Below the pieces are notes generated by a model. It had not been told where the DNA came from and made no database searches. It worked only from the letters and a program-made list of their open reading frames with translations. Of a DNA stretch of 64,000 nt, positions 41,118 through 49,158 are shown in pieces. The position numbers and the translations under genes were made by a program. Origin of the DNA: Gemmatimonadota bacterium (GTDB taxonomy: Bacteria > Latescibacterota > UBA2968 > GCA-2709665); NCBI GenBank assembly GCA_028874335.1, contig JAPPJY010000016.1, positions 231,180-295,179 of the forward strand, written 5' to 3'. Position 1 is the first letter of the stretch, and every line of letters begins with the position of its first letter.

Positions 41118-43097
41118 CTAGTAGTTGTGCACGCCGTGCCCCTGGCCCGGAAACCAGACCGCGTCAACGAGGAAGGATAGCGTGATGGCCAGGACGTATC
41201 CGGTCAGAAGGCCCAGGAAGGCGGGCTGCCATTTTCTGTAGAGATTGACGCCGCCAACCTTGAGCAGTATGGCCTTGATCGCCCAGACGACGAAGATCGA
41301 AAAGAACGTGAGCTGGGTGTTCCATGAGAAGGCAATGGGAAATGCGATGGGATGAAACGGCCACCATGGCAGCCGGTAGTGCAGAAAGGTCAGCAGCGAC
41401 ATCGCGGCGGCGCCCACGCAGAACACGGCCAGACGCTCCCAACTGGTATCGAAAGGGCTTCTCATCTGGGTAACGGTGAGGTCGTACGCGAATCGTCCGG
41501 CGCTGGAGAAAGGCCAGGCGTTGAAATTGAATGCGCCCGTCCGATATCCGAGGAAGATGGTGAGGGCGAAGTCGGCCGCGAGACCCACGACCACGACCAG
41601 CGCGAGGGCGGGCACAAGCCGTCGCCGGTTGCGGCGGATGAGGTCCGCGAGTCGGACCACGTGCATGAAGGGCGCCGTAAAGGTGCCCTTGCCCTGGCAG
41701 ACAAGGCTGTACGTGAGGCTGATGCCGGACATGCTCGAGGGCGAAAGCGCACTGGTGCCGATCGTGTACAGGGCGGCGTACTGTTCGGTCAACGTGGTAC
41801 GCATATAGGCCAGGCCCGTCTCGCAGACGATTCGGGCGATGGAGAGGTAGTTGACGATCAGGGCGGGCACGAGCAGCGCGACGAGTTTACCCTGCATGCC
41901 CAATTGGGAGAAGAAGGCGCAGACGAAGATAAGGCTGCCGATGAGTCCGAACACGGCAAACCGGTACGAGAGCAGTTCGCCTGCGTCATCCGCGTCACCC
42001 TTCCCGAACGCCCTGGCGAAGACGGCCCTGATGTGGGTGCGGGCGGTCCAGAGATTCCACAGCACCAGCACGGTCAGCGCACCGAAGCCCTGCCAGGCCG
42101 TGACCTCGGTTTCGGCGGAGAAGTTGAGCGGCTTGCGCGGGATCACGTATCCGATGCGGTTGATAATGCCGTTTTCGAACCAGAAAAACAGCACGAAGAA
42201 AACCCAGATCGAGAACAGGATATTCAGGTTGGCGAAGTACGCAAATCCGGCTGTCAGAAAATTGATGCGGGTGTTGACGCGAGGAAAGCCTTTCGCAAAG
42301 ACGACCCATTTGCCCTGCAGAGGGATCTTGGGCACGACCGGCCAGAAATAGTTGAGAATATTCCAGGAAATGGCGCCGAATCCCACGCCGAAGCCACCCC
42401 AGAAAAGACCGCCGCGCAGGGCATCCGGAAGTAAACCGCCACGGCTCCCGCGTGTGAGCGTGGCCCCCACGGAAGCAAGCGGAAAGACCAGGCGTTCGTT
42501 CCGCACCCACTGCTTCCGGAGGATTACCGCAATGCAGAACAGGAGGGTGCAAAGGGCCAAAAGGAAGAAGATCCAGCTGATGAGCGGCGCGATCCATGCG
42601 TGATACGGCGCCTGTTGCCCTTCGGGCAGACCCTCGTAAAACCAGGTCATCGCGTGATTTTCATTCGAAGGCACGGCCCACGCGGGCATATTGGGGTGGA
42701 GATAGTTGGCCCACTGGTTCTCCGGCGTGGCGAAATAGTAGACGCCCGAGAGAATGCCCAGTAGGAAGCCCGTGATGCCCGACGTCGGTACCACGGCGCC
42801 GACGAACCCCATTGCCAGGATGGTGAGCAGTTCGGACGACTGGAGGGCGCTGGGCGGACGGAGGCGGCGGACGAAGCCGTTGACGATGACCAGCAGGAGA
42901 AACGTGGCGAAGAGGGCGAGGGGAAAAAAGGAGAGTTGCATCCGCGAGGCGTGGATGACGTATTCGGTGGTTGAAATCCAGAAATTGACGACGAGTACGA
43001 GCAGCAGTCCGATGCCGACGGCGCGAAGCGTCACCGCGTCGGTCTTCAGTGCCGCTTGGGATTCGGACTCCGCTCGAGTTGCGGAACTCTGCGCCAT
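41118..43097 (-). CDS. Polytopic membrane protein, DUF6784/DUF6785-like (copy 1)
   Basis: The start at 43097 (MAQSSATRAESES) is chosen because the longer track version translates through a REP-like repeat. A 659-aa protein with about fifteen hydrophobic segments. Blocks shared with the two other copies in this window include SELLTILAMGFVGAVVPTSG, GVYYFATPENQWANY, FAYFANLNILFSIWVFF and the C-terminal GQGHGVHNY. The family is found in Latescibacteria, Poribacteria and Planctomycetes and has been compared with oligopeptide-transporter-like permeases, but no substrate is known to me. It sits downstream of uxuA and a nitrilase-like gene on the same strand. A transporter for uronate-derived products is a reasonable guess. 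Confidence 0.8.
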   Translation of the reverse strand: MAQSSATRAESESQAALKTDAVTLRAVGIGLLLVLVVNFWISTTEYVIHASRMQLSFFPLALFATFLLLVIVNGFVRRLRPPSALQSSELLTILAMGFVGAVVPTSGITGFLLGILSGVYYFATPENQWANYLHPNMPAWAVPSNENHAMTWFYEGLPEGQQAPYHAWIAPLISWIFFLLALCTLLFCIAVILRKQWVRNERLVFPLASVGATLTRGSRGGLLPDALRGGLFWGGFGVGFGAISWNILNYFWPVVPKIPLQGKWVVFAKGFPRVNTRINFLTAGFAYFANLNILFSIWVFFVLFFWFENGIINRIGYVIPRKPLNFSAETEVTAWQGFGALTVLVLWNLWTARTHIRAVFARAFGKGDADDAGELLSYRFAVFGLIGSLIFVCAFFSQLGMQGKLVALLVPALIVNYLSIARIVCETGLAYMRTTLTEQYAALYTIGTSALSPSSMSGISLTYSLVCQGKGTFTAPFMHVVRLADLIRRNRRRLVPALALVVVVGLAADFALTIFLGYRTGAFNFNAWPFSSAGRFAYDLTVTQMRSPFDTSWERLAVFCVGAAAMSLLTFLHYRLPWWPFHPIAFPIAFSWNTQLTFFSIFVVWAIKAILLKVGGVNLYRKWQPAFLGLLTGYVLAITLSFLVDAVWFPGQGHGVHNY

Positions 43098-43113
43098 CTT
43101 TCCCTTTCTGCTG

Positions 43114-43174
43114 ATCCCGCCGCCAGAGGCCGGGCGCCCACAAGGGACGCCCCTACAATGGGAGGCGGCGGGAT
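43114..43174. repeat. REP-like hairpin nested in a longer inverted repeat
   Basis: The core GGGCGCCC-ACAAG-GGACGCCC-CTAC at 43132-43156 is the same family as the 651-675 hairpin, with one stem mismatch. An outer perfect 11-bp pair ATCCCGCCGCC (43114-43124) and GGCGGCGGGAT (43164-43174) surrounds it. It lies in the leader of the DUF6785-like gene, 17 bases upstream of its start. Confidence 0.8.
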
Positions 43175-43269
43175 TTTTCGCCAATGCATAGAATCGAGAG
43201 GATTCTTCTTGCTCCCGCCTTCATCCTGTCGATCCTGTCCATCCATGTTTGTTTCGTCTTCTTAATTGC

Positions 43270-44238
43270 CTAAGAATCCCCGGGTTCCGTCAGTTTCCAT
43301 CCTGGATTCGTGCCCCCCTGCATATCAGGCGGAAGGGGTTCCGCCAGTTTGTCGTAGAGATCGGGGCGCCGCGCGCGCAGATACCGGTACCCTGAGGAGA
43401 CCGGTATCTTGTCGGGCGTGAGCAATCCCACCACCACGTCGTCCTCAAGCGCATCCGACTCGACCAGGACTTCGCCGAACGGATCCAGGATCATCGCATT
43501 GCCGTTCTTGACGGTATCGTGATCCACGCCAATGGGATTCGTATAAACGGCGTAGACGCCGTTTTCGTAGGCGCGGGCAGGCAGCCAGCGCATGAGCCAG
43601 CCCCGTCCCTTCGGTCCGTTGAATTCCTGCCGGAGCGAAACCGGGTCGCGATGGCGGTTGTCCCAGAGCGCGCGGTCGATGACGCCCCTGCCGGGCATGG
43701 CGGAGGGCAGGCCGCATGTGACGTGCGGCATGAAGACGACCTCCGCGCCCATCATGGCGGTCAGGCGGACGTTTTCGGGCAGGTTGTTGTCGTAGCAGAT
43801 CAGGATGCCCGCGCGGCAGCCGCGGAGTTCGAAAACGGTGAATGCGTCGCCGGAATCGATAAACTTGCTGATGAAGGCGTGCAGCTTGCGATGCTTCGCG
43901 ACGTAGCCATCCGGATCCACGGCGACATAGGTGTTGTAGAGCGCATCGCGTTCCGTTTCCACAAGGCCGGCCAGGATGGCGACGTCATATTCACGCGCGA
44001 TTTCGATAAGGCGGTTCGTGGAGGGGCCGCCCGGAACGGGCTCGGCCAGTTCGGCGATTCGGGAACGCGGGAGGGTCTGCAGAAAGGTGTAACCGGGAAT
44101 ACAGCACTCGTGGAAGGAAACGATTTCGGCGCCTGCGTCGGTGGCCCGCCTCGTAAGGGCGTCGATGCGGGAAAGGTTGTAGGTTTTGTCGGCATCCCGC
44201 GCTTCGAACTGGGCGGCGCCGATTCTGATGTCGCGCAT
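43270..44238 (-). CDS. Nitrilase-superfamily carbon-nitrogen hydrolase
   Basis: A 322-aa protein with the Glu-Lys-Cys catalytic triad in place: VSFHECCIPGY (glutamate, about residue 43), KHRKLHAF (lysine, about 114) and GILICYDNNLPENVRL (cysteine, about 147). The last also matches the nitrilase signature. It hydrolyses C-N bonds of amides, carbamoylated amino acids or nitriles in the cytoplasm. It lies between uxuA and a DUF6785-like gene on the same strand, suggesting removal of an N-substituent (amide or carbamoyl) from a sugar-acid substrate. The precise activity cannot be predicted from the sequence. Confidence 0.9.
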   Translation of the reverse strand: MRDIRIGAAQFEARDADKTYNLSRIDALTRRATDAGAEIVSFHECCIPGYTFLQTLPRSRIAELAEPVPGGPSTNRLIEIAREYDVAILAGLVETERDALYNTYVAVDPDGYVAKHRKLHAFISKFIDSGDAFTVFELRGCRAGILICYDNNLPENVRLTAMMGAEVVFMPHVTCGLPSAMPGRGVIDRALWDNRHRDPVSLRQEFNGPKGRGWLMRWLPARAYENGVYAVYTNPIGVDHDTVKNGNAMILDPFGEVLVESDALEDDVVVGLLTPDKIPVSSGYRYLRARRPDLYDKLAEPLPPDMQGGTNPGWKLTEPGDS

Positions 44239-44325
44239 GAGATCCCAATCTCGCAGCCGGCCGGATGTATCAAGACAACATCTCGGAGTCTCCAGCCCGG
44301 CTGTTCCGAGGGTAGGGAACGGGGC

Positions 44326-45267
44326 TCAGACCGTTCCGTCCACCAGCCCCTTCATATAGCCGATGGCATAGAGCCTGCCCATGAGGGTGTAACCGGGCGG
44401 GTCGTTGTCTTCCCCGGACAGCACCGGCACGTGATCGGGGCGTATGGGCCCGGTGAAACCGATATCCCGGTACGCGCGGATGCACTCGGCCATGTCGGTG
44501 TCGCCCTCGTCGTGGAAGGTTTCCTCGAAGCTGGGTACGGTTCCTCTCACGTCGCGGAAGTGGGAAAAATGGATCCTGTCCCCAAAGCGGCGGATGGCTG
44601 CCGGCACGTCGGCGCCCATCGCGGCGAAGTTGCCCTGGCAGAAGGTAATGCCGTTGTATTCGCTGGGAACCATGTCGATGACGCGCTGGAACGCGTCTAT
44701 GCTGGTGATGATGCGGCCGATTCCCCGGACGGGCGAGAGGGGCGGATCGTCCGGGTGCAGCGCCTGCCTGACGTCGGCCTCTTCGGCCACGGGAATGACA
44801 CGCTCGAGAAAGTACGCCAGGGTTTCCCAGAGCAGTGCTTCGCTCACTTCCCCGTATTTCGTAGGGGGCGCGTCCTGCATCAGCGTGTCATCGTAGCTGC
44901 TCACAAACGCATCTCCCCGGCCGCGCGTGGTGAACGAGGTACGCATCCAGTTGAATACCGCCATCCAGTTCCAGCACATGATCCCGATACCGGCCGCGCC
45001 CAGGTTGCGGATGGTCTGGCAGTACGCGTCGATATCCGCGTCACGGCCATCCAGACCCAGCGTGATGCGGTTCGAGATCAGTACGGACTCCACCACGGAC
45101 CACGTGAGACCCGCGTCCGCGATGCGTTGCTTGTGATGTACGATGGCGTCAAAATCCCAGACCGGGCCGCCCCCGGGGAGCGTCGTTACAAGGTCGGTAA
45201 CGCCTATCTGACGGGCGAGGGCCATCCGTTCTTCGTCGAGGGGCGACAGGACGAGTGCGAATCTCAT
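44326..45267 (-). CDS. uxuA: Mannonate dehydratase
   Basis: A 313-aa protein with GGAG before the ATG. It matches the UxuA family (D-mannonate to 2-keto-3-deoxy-D-gluconate plus water, Fe(II)/Mn(II) dependent) throughout: GIGIMCWNWMAVFNW, LHPDDPPLSPVRGIGRI with the metal-binding histidine, CQGNFAAMGADV, IHFSHFRDVRG, FHDEGDTDM and IRPDHVPVL. It is shorter than E. coli UxuA (about 394 aa), as is common in this branch. The reaction is a central step of glucuronate catabolism, so the flanking lyase-like proteins probably release uronic acids. Confidence 0.93.
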   Translation of the reverse strand: MRFALVLSPLDEERMALARQIGVTDLVTTLPGGGPVWDFDAIVHHKQRIADAGLTWSVVESVLISNRITLGLDGRDADIDAYCQTIRNLGAAGIGIMCWNWMAVFNWMRTSFTTRGRGDAFVSSYDDTLMQDAPPTKYGEVSEALLWETLAYFLERVIPVAEEADVRQALHPDDPPLSPVRGIGRIITSIDAFQRVIDMVPSEYNGITFCQGNFAAMGADVPAAIRRFGDRIHFSHFRDVRGTVPSFEETFHDEGDTDMAECIRAYRDIGFTGPIRPDHVPVLSGEDNDPPGYTLMGRLYAIGYMKGLVDGTV

Positions 45268-45352
45268 TGGATTGGTCTCCGGAATCGGGTGTATGGACGG
45301 CGTGATGACATGTCGATCGTGCCACGGTTGAAAGGTCTACCAATTTATACGA

Positions 45353-48300
45353 TCAGGGATTGTTGCGCAAATCGAATGCCTCCGGATCGAGACGGAAGGC
45401 GCTCACGCTGCCGCCGTCCGTCCCCACCAGAAGCCCGGACCCTCCGGGAAGCGTCAGACGGTTCAACACGGTAACGCCAGCTTCCATACGGTGGCTGCCC
45501 ACGACCTCTCCGTCGAGAGAAAGAAATACAACCCAGCCCTCGGTCGTCCCGGCTGCGAGCATATTCGCTCCGCCGGTTTCGAGAAGGACCAGACCGGTCA
45601 CTCCGCCGTCGAGGTCCCGGCGCCAGCGCTTCCCGCCGTCGCCGCTCAACAGCGCCACGTGCCCGCTTACACTCCCTGCCGCTAATCCGTTCCCGCCAAC
45701 GGTCACGCCGTTCCGGACGTCGTCTCCCAGGTTGGCCGTCCAGAGGACCTCTCCCGAAGTCGAATCCACCGTGTAGACGTTTCCGTCCATGGCGCCGTAA
45801 ACCGATTCCTTCACGCCGTCGCCATTCAGGTCCGCCAGGGCCAGCGCCGTAAAACAGGGACCTCCGTTAACCGTCCACCGGATCCTCCCGTCGGCCTCCA
45901 GCAGATTCGAGGTGTAATATTCGGCGCCCACCAGGATTTCCTGCCTTCCGTCTCCCTCCACGTCGCCGACCACCATCGTCCGCGCGGCGTGGTGTTCGAT
46001 CTGCCGCTGCCAGACTTCCTCTCCATCCGGCGCCAGCGCCCACACCAGCCACCCGTCCGTGGCTGTCAGGATCACCTGATTTCCGTCACCGGTGAGATCT
46101 GCCGTCGTCACCGCGTTCACATTCTGATCCACCCCGTGCGACTCCGAAAACCGGCGCTTCCAGCAGACCCCGCCTCCGGAATCGAACAGCGTCAGCGCGC
46201 GGTCCCTTCCACCAGCCAGAAGCCGTCCTTCCTTCAGATCCGCGAGATGCACGGCGCGCACTTCGGCGCGCGTTTCGCGCGTCCAGCGAATCCGCCCGTC
46301 GGGGTCCAGCACGAGTACCTGCCCGCTGCCCGTCCCAACCGCAATCGAGTCAGCCTTCGCATCGGCGCATCGGACCGGTCCCCGGACCTGCGCCTCCCAC
46401 AAACGCCTGAGGGACGTATCTTTCGGCACGAAACCGTGTATTCCCGGCGCCCTGCGATGCTCGTAAGGCGTGCCGGACCGGACGGCATCGCGCAGGACGT
46501 CCTCAAGACCGGCTTCCAGGCTGATCCGATGGGTTCCGGCCGTGAGTTTGTCCGCCTCTGGTTCCACCACTCCGTCAAAACAGATGCCCGCGGTCCGAAC
46601 CCGGGTCCCCTTGCTTGCGCGGACTTCACCGGCTCTCTCGCCCGGATACAGTACGATGTGCACCGGCACGTCGCTTTCAAACACCGCGCCGTTCGCCCAC
46701 AGACCGGTCGCGTCAAGCAGTATCAGGTTCGATTCGGTCAACGCGAAAGCGGCGGCGGCGACCCTGAACCCGCCTATTCGCGCTTCCCCGCCGTCAACGC
46801 CGAATACGGTCAGGCCGTCCGGGTGCGCCACCCTGACACTGCCCTCTCCGATGCGCTCGATCCGCCACGCATCGATCTCCGCTTCCGACCCCGCCACCAT
46901 CAGGTTGAAATACCGTTCAACGTGTCCGGGCCGCCCGTGCAGCGCCTTGTGCTGGCTGAAGATCCGGATCGGACCGTCGGCAAACGCATACGATTCGTAG
47001 GGGTCGGTTCCCGCAACGCGGGCTTCCTCAGTCAGGAGCGACTTTTCTGAATCATCCGCATTCAGGATCCGGAAATACACGCCTTCCTGTTCCACCGTCA
47101 GTTCACATCCGTCCTGCCTGACCTCGCCAAGCGTCCGCCACAGGCATCTCAGATCGTAATCCGCGTTATTGAGCAGCCTCAGCGCGTCCGCGATCAGAAA
47201 GAACCCGCCCTTCACCCAGAAGATATCCCGTGTCCAATCCAGTCCGTTGTAGTCCGGCACGTCCGTACGCGTGAAGGCGGTCTCTCCGAACGCCTCCACC
47301 CACTTCAACGCCACCAGCGGCGGCATATCCACGGTTTCTCCGTCACAGATGGACACGACAGACGAGTGGTGCCTGGGCCGCTTCCAGATATAGTCCAGAT
47401 CCGCCAGCCACATCCGCCCCTTCCACGTGAGCCGCCCGATCGAGTTTCCGTCCTCGTGTCCGTGGGCGAAGGTTGACGTCCCGTCCAACAGCAGGTATTC
47501 ATCATCGCTGTCGAATCCTCCGCGCATGACCAGCTTGTCGAACGCTTCCTCGATCGGCACTTTCGTGCCGCCGCGCGCGTGCCGCTCCACCCACTCGTAA
47601 AGCGAACGGTTGAACGGCGCCACGGTGACTCCTGCCAGCCGATCGGGCGTGCGTTTCGGAAGCGCGCGGTAATAGCAGCCGGGATACGAAGCGCCGCCCA
47701 TCCAGTCCAGCGCCCAGAGGTAGCTCCCGTCTTCATAGTACCACGCCGCTGTGCATAGGGCCATCGCGAGCTCGAGCGATATCGTCTTGTTCTTGAGCGC
47801 CACGGCGTACCGACCCTGCTCGATATAGGACCACATATCGCCGAAGCTCACCGGAACGCCGAGATTGTCCGTCACCTGTATGCCGTAGTCGGCAAAGGCC
47901 CGGAGCTGGCCGTTCTCCAGGAAGCGAAAGTCGTCCCGCTTCAAATCGTAGATCACCAGGTGATACGGCGCCAGCCAGCAGTAGCCCCACCATCCACCGC
48001 CCGCATCGTCGTTCGGCTTGTAGCTGTGCGCCTGGCCGTCGAAAACCGCCCTGGAGAACCGGATCTGCTTTTCGAATCCCGTGATCGCGTAATAGTTCTG
48101 GAAATACTCCGCGCAAATCGAACCGCTCAGCCCCGCGAACGTCCAGTGGTTCTGCCGGATTTCCAGAGGCGGCGGCGTTTCGGCCTTGAAATAGCGCGTG
48201 CCGGCCACGTAGTTTGCGAGCCCCCACAACACATTGGTGATTCGAAGGCGTTCCGCGTCAGTAAACGCATCGCTCTCCTCGATCAGGTCCCAGACCAGGA

Positions 48301-49024
48301 ACAGCCGCCACGCCCAGGAATAGATGAACAGCATATGTTCGAAGAGCCAGTTCCCGCCGTAGCGGTCCCTTACGAGATCCTCATAGTGGAAAAGCGCGTC
48401 CCGGAACATCCGCGCGCAGCCGGGATCGTGGGTCAGGTGGTGGACAAGCCCCAGGAATGTGCCCTGCTCTACGGGATAGTAGCTGAGATTGTCCCTGTAC
48501 ATCTCCGCCACCCATTCGCGGAACGCCTCCGGCGTCATCTCCGGCAGCAGCGTCTCGTGGACCTCCGACCGAGACCGATTGGTGTATCCCAGCCGCCCCC
48601 CGGTCTCTCTCAGTACGCCTTCCAGCACTTCGACCGCGTTGGCCGCGCCCTCCAGCGTGCTGCCGCCAACCAGCAACGCGTTATAGCCGCAATTCTCCGG
48701 ATTATGCACCGTCCGGACCGCATACCCGTCCCCGCCGGGATAAAATTCGTCCAGGAACGCATACTGCCGCCGGTAGAGCGCCATGATGGAACCGTTGACC
48801 ATCGCATTGCCCAGCAGTACGCGGTGCCGGCCATCCGGCAGGGGCGCCAGGCTTTCAGGATCCACGATCGGCAGGTCCACGCCCGCATGCGCGCGGATCA
48901 TCTTACGCAGCCGCCGGCCAAGACGCGCCCATTCCGGCTCTACCGGCGCCACGATCTCCGCCCCTTCCCGGAAATCCGTGGTCAGATGCATCTCTTTCAG
49001 CATTTCAATCCGATCTCCTGCCAT
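45353..49024 (-). CDS. Heparinase/alginate-lyase-like protein with C-terminal beta-propeller
   Basis: A 1223-aa protein. Residues 1-130 resemble the alpha-glucuronidase-type N-terminal domain (VRTVHNPENCGYNALLVGGST). Residues about 150-520 form an alpha/alpha-toroid with NHWTFAGLSGSICAEYFQNY and a conserved W-rich segment. Residues 520-860 form a heparinase II/III-like beta-sheet domain (GTSTFAHGHEDGNSIGRLTW, in which the H-G-H-x-D region is often catalytic). Residues about 870-1223 form a propeller of PQQ/FG-GAP-like blades (DLTGDGNQVILTATDGWLVW, DVEGDGRQEILVG, DLNGDGVKESVYG). No signal peptide is seen, odd for a secreted polysaccharide lyase. Its tail shares sequence with fragments at 49045-49136 and 51909-52049. 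Confidence 0.82.
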   Translation of the reverse strand: MAGDRIEMLKEMHLTTDFREGAEIVAPVEPEWARLGRRLRKMIRAHAGVDLPIVDPESLAPLPDGRHRVLLGNAMVNGSIMALYRRQYAFLDEFYPGGDGYAVRTVHNPENCGYNALLVGGSTLEGAANAVEVLEGVLRETGGRLGYTNRSRSEVHETLLPEMTPEAFREWVAEMYRDNLSYYPVEQGTFLGLVHHLTHDPGCARMFRDALFHYEDLVRDRYGGNWLFEHMLFIYSWAWRLFLVWDLIEESDAFTDAERLRITNVLWGLANYVAGTRYFKAETPPPLEIRQNHWTFAGLSGSICAEYFQNYYAITGFEKQIRFSRAVFDGQAHSYKPNDDAGGGWWGYCWLAPYHLVIYDLKRDDFRFLENGQLRAFADYGIQVTDNLGVPVSFGDMWSYIEQGRYAVALKNKTISLELAMALCTAAWYYEDGSYLWALDWMGGASYPGCYYRALPKRTPDRLAGVTVAPFNRSLYEWVERHARGGTKVPIEEAFDKLVMRGGFDSDDEYLLLDGTSTFAHGHEDGNSIGRLTWKGRMWLADLDYIWKRPRHHSSVVSICDGETVDMPPLVALKWVEAFGETAFTRTDVPDYNGLDWTRDIFWVKGGFFLIADALRLLNNADYDLRCLWRTLGEVRQDGCELTVEQEGVYFRILNADDSEKSLLTEEARVAGTDPYESYAFADGPIRIFSQHKALHGRPGHVERYFNLMVAGSEAEIDAWRIERIGEGSVRVAHPDGLTVFGVDGGEARIGGFRVAAAAFALTESNLILLDATGLWANGAVFESDVPVHIVLYPGERAGEVRASKGTRVRTAGICFDGVVEPEADKLTAGTHRISLEAGLEDVLRDAVRSGTPYEHRRAPGIHGFVPKDTSLRRLWEAQVRGPVRCADAKADSIAVGTGSGQVLVLDPDGRIRWTRETRAEVRAVHLADLKEGRLLAGGRDRALTLFDSGGGVCWKRRFSESHGVDQNVNAVTTADLTGDGNQVILTATDGWLVWALAPDGEEVWQRQIEHHAARTMVVGDVEGDGRQEILVGAEYYTSNLLEADGRIRWTVNGGPCFTALALADLNGDGVKESVYGAMDGNVYTVDSTSGEVLWTANLGDDVRNGVTVGGNGLAAGSVSGHVALLSGDGGKRWRRDLDGGVTGLVLLETGGANMLAAGTTEGWVVFLSLDGEVVGSHRMEAGVTVLNRLTLPGGSGLLVGTDGGSVSAFRLDPEAFDLRNNP

Positions 49025-49044
49025 CGCGCATTCCTTCCTGGCCG

Positions 49045-49136
49045 CCTCGGGTCTCGAACCCGCTCTCGCTTCCTGCCGCTAATCCCTTTCCGACAACCAC
49101 CGGTCCGTACCTGACGACGTCGCACAGATTCGCCCG
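49045..49136 (-). pseudogene. Decayed beta-propeller blade fragment
   Basis: In one frame the minus strand reads ANLCDVVRYGPVVVGKGLAAGS. This aligns with ANLGDDVRNGVTVGGNGLAAGS inside the propeller of the 1223-aa protein, and the DNA is similar too (CCTGCCGCTAATCC in both). It lies in the gap between two lyase genes with no start, so it is a relic of a duplicated propeller gene. Confidence 0.65.
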
Positions 49137-49158
49137 TGACACGAACTCTCTCCATTGC

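Noticed and set aside
43519-45474. 651-aa plus-strand ORF over the nitrilase and uxuA genes
   Set aside because: Antisense to two clearly recognised genes; composition and lack of motifs mark it as a shadow. The same holds for 26735-28153, 28547-29683, 35486-36877 and 37058-38488.
49052-49090. tRNA-like sequence near a GGGTTCGAGACCC word
   Set aside because: No acceptor, D or anticodon stems can be built around it; it belongs to the propeller relic frame.
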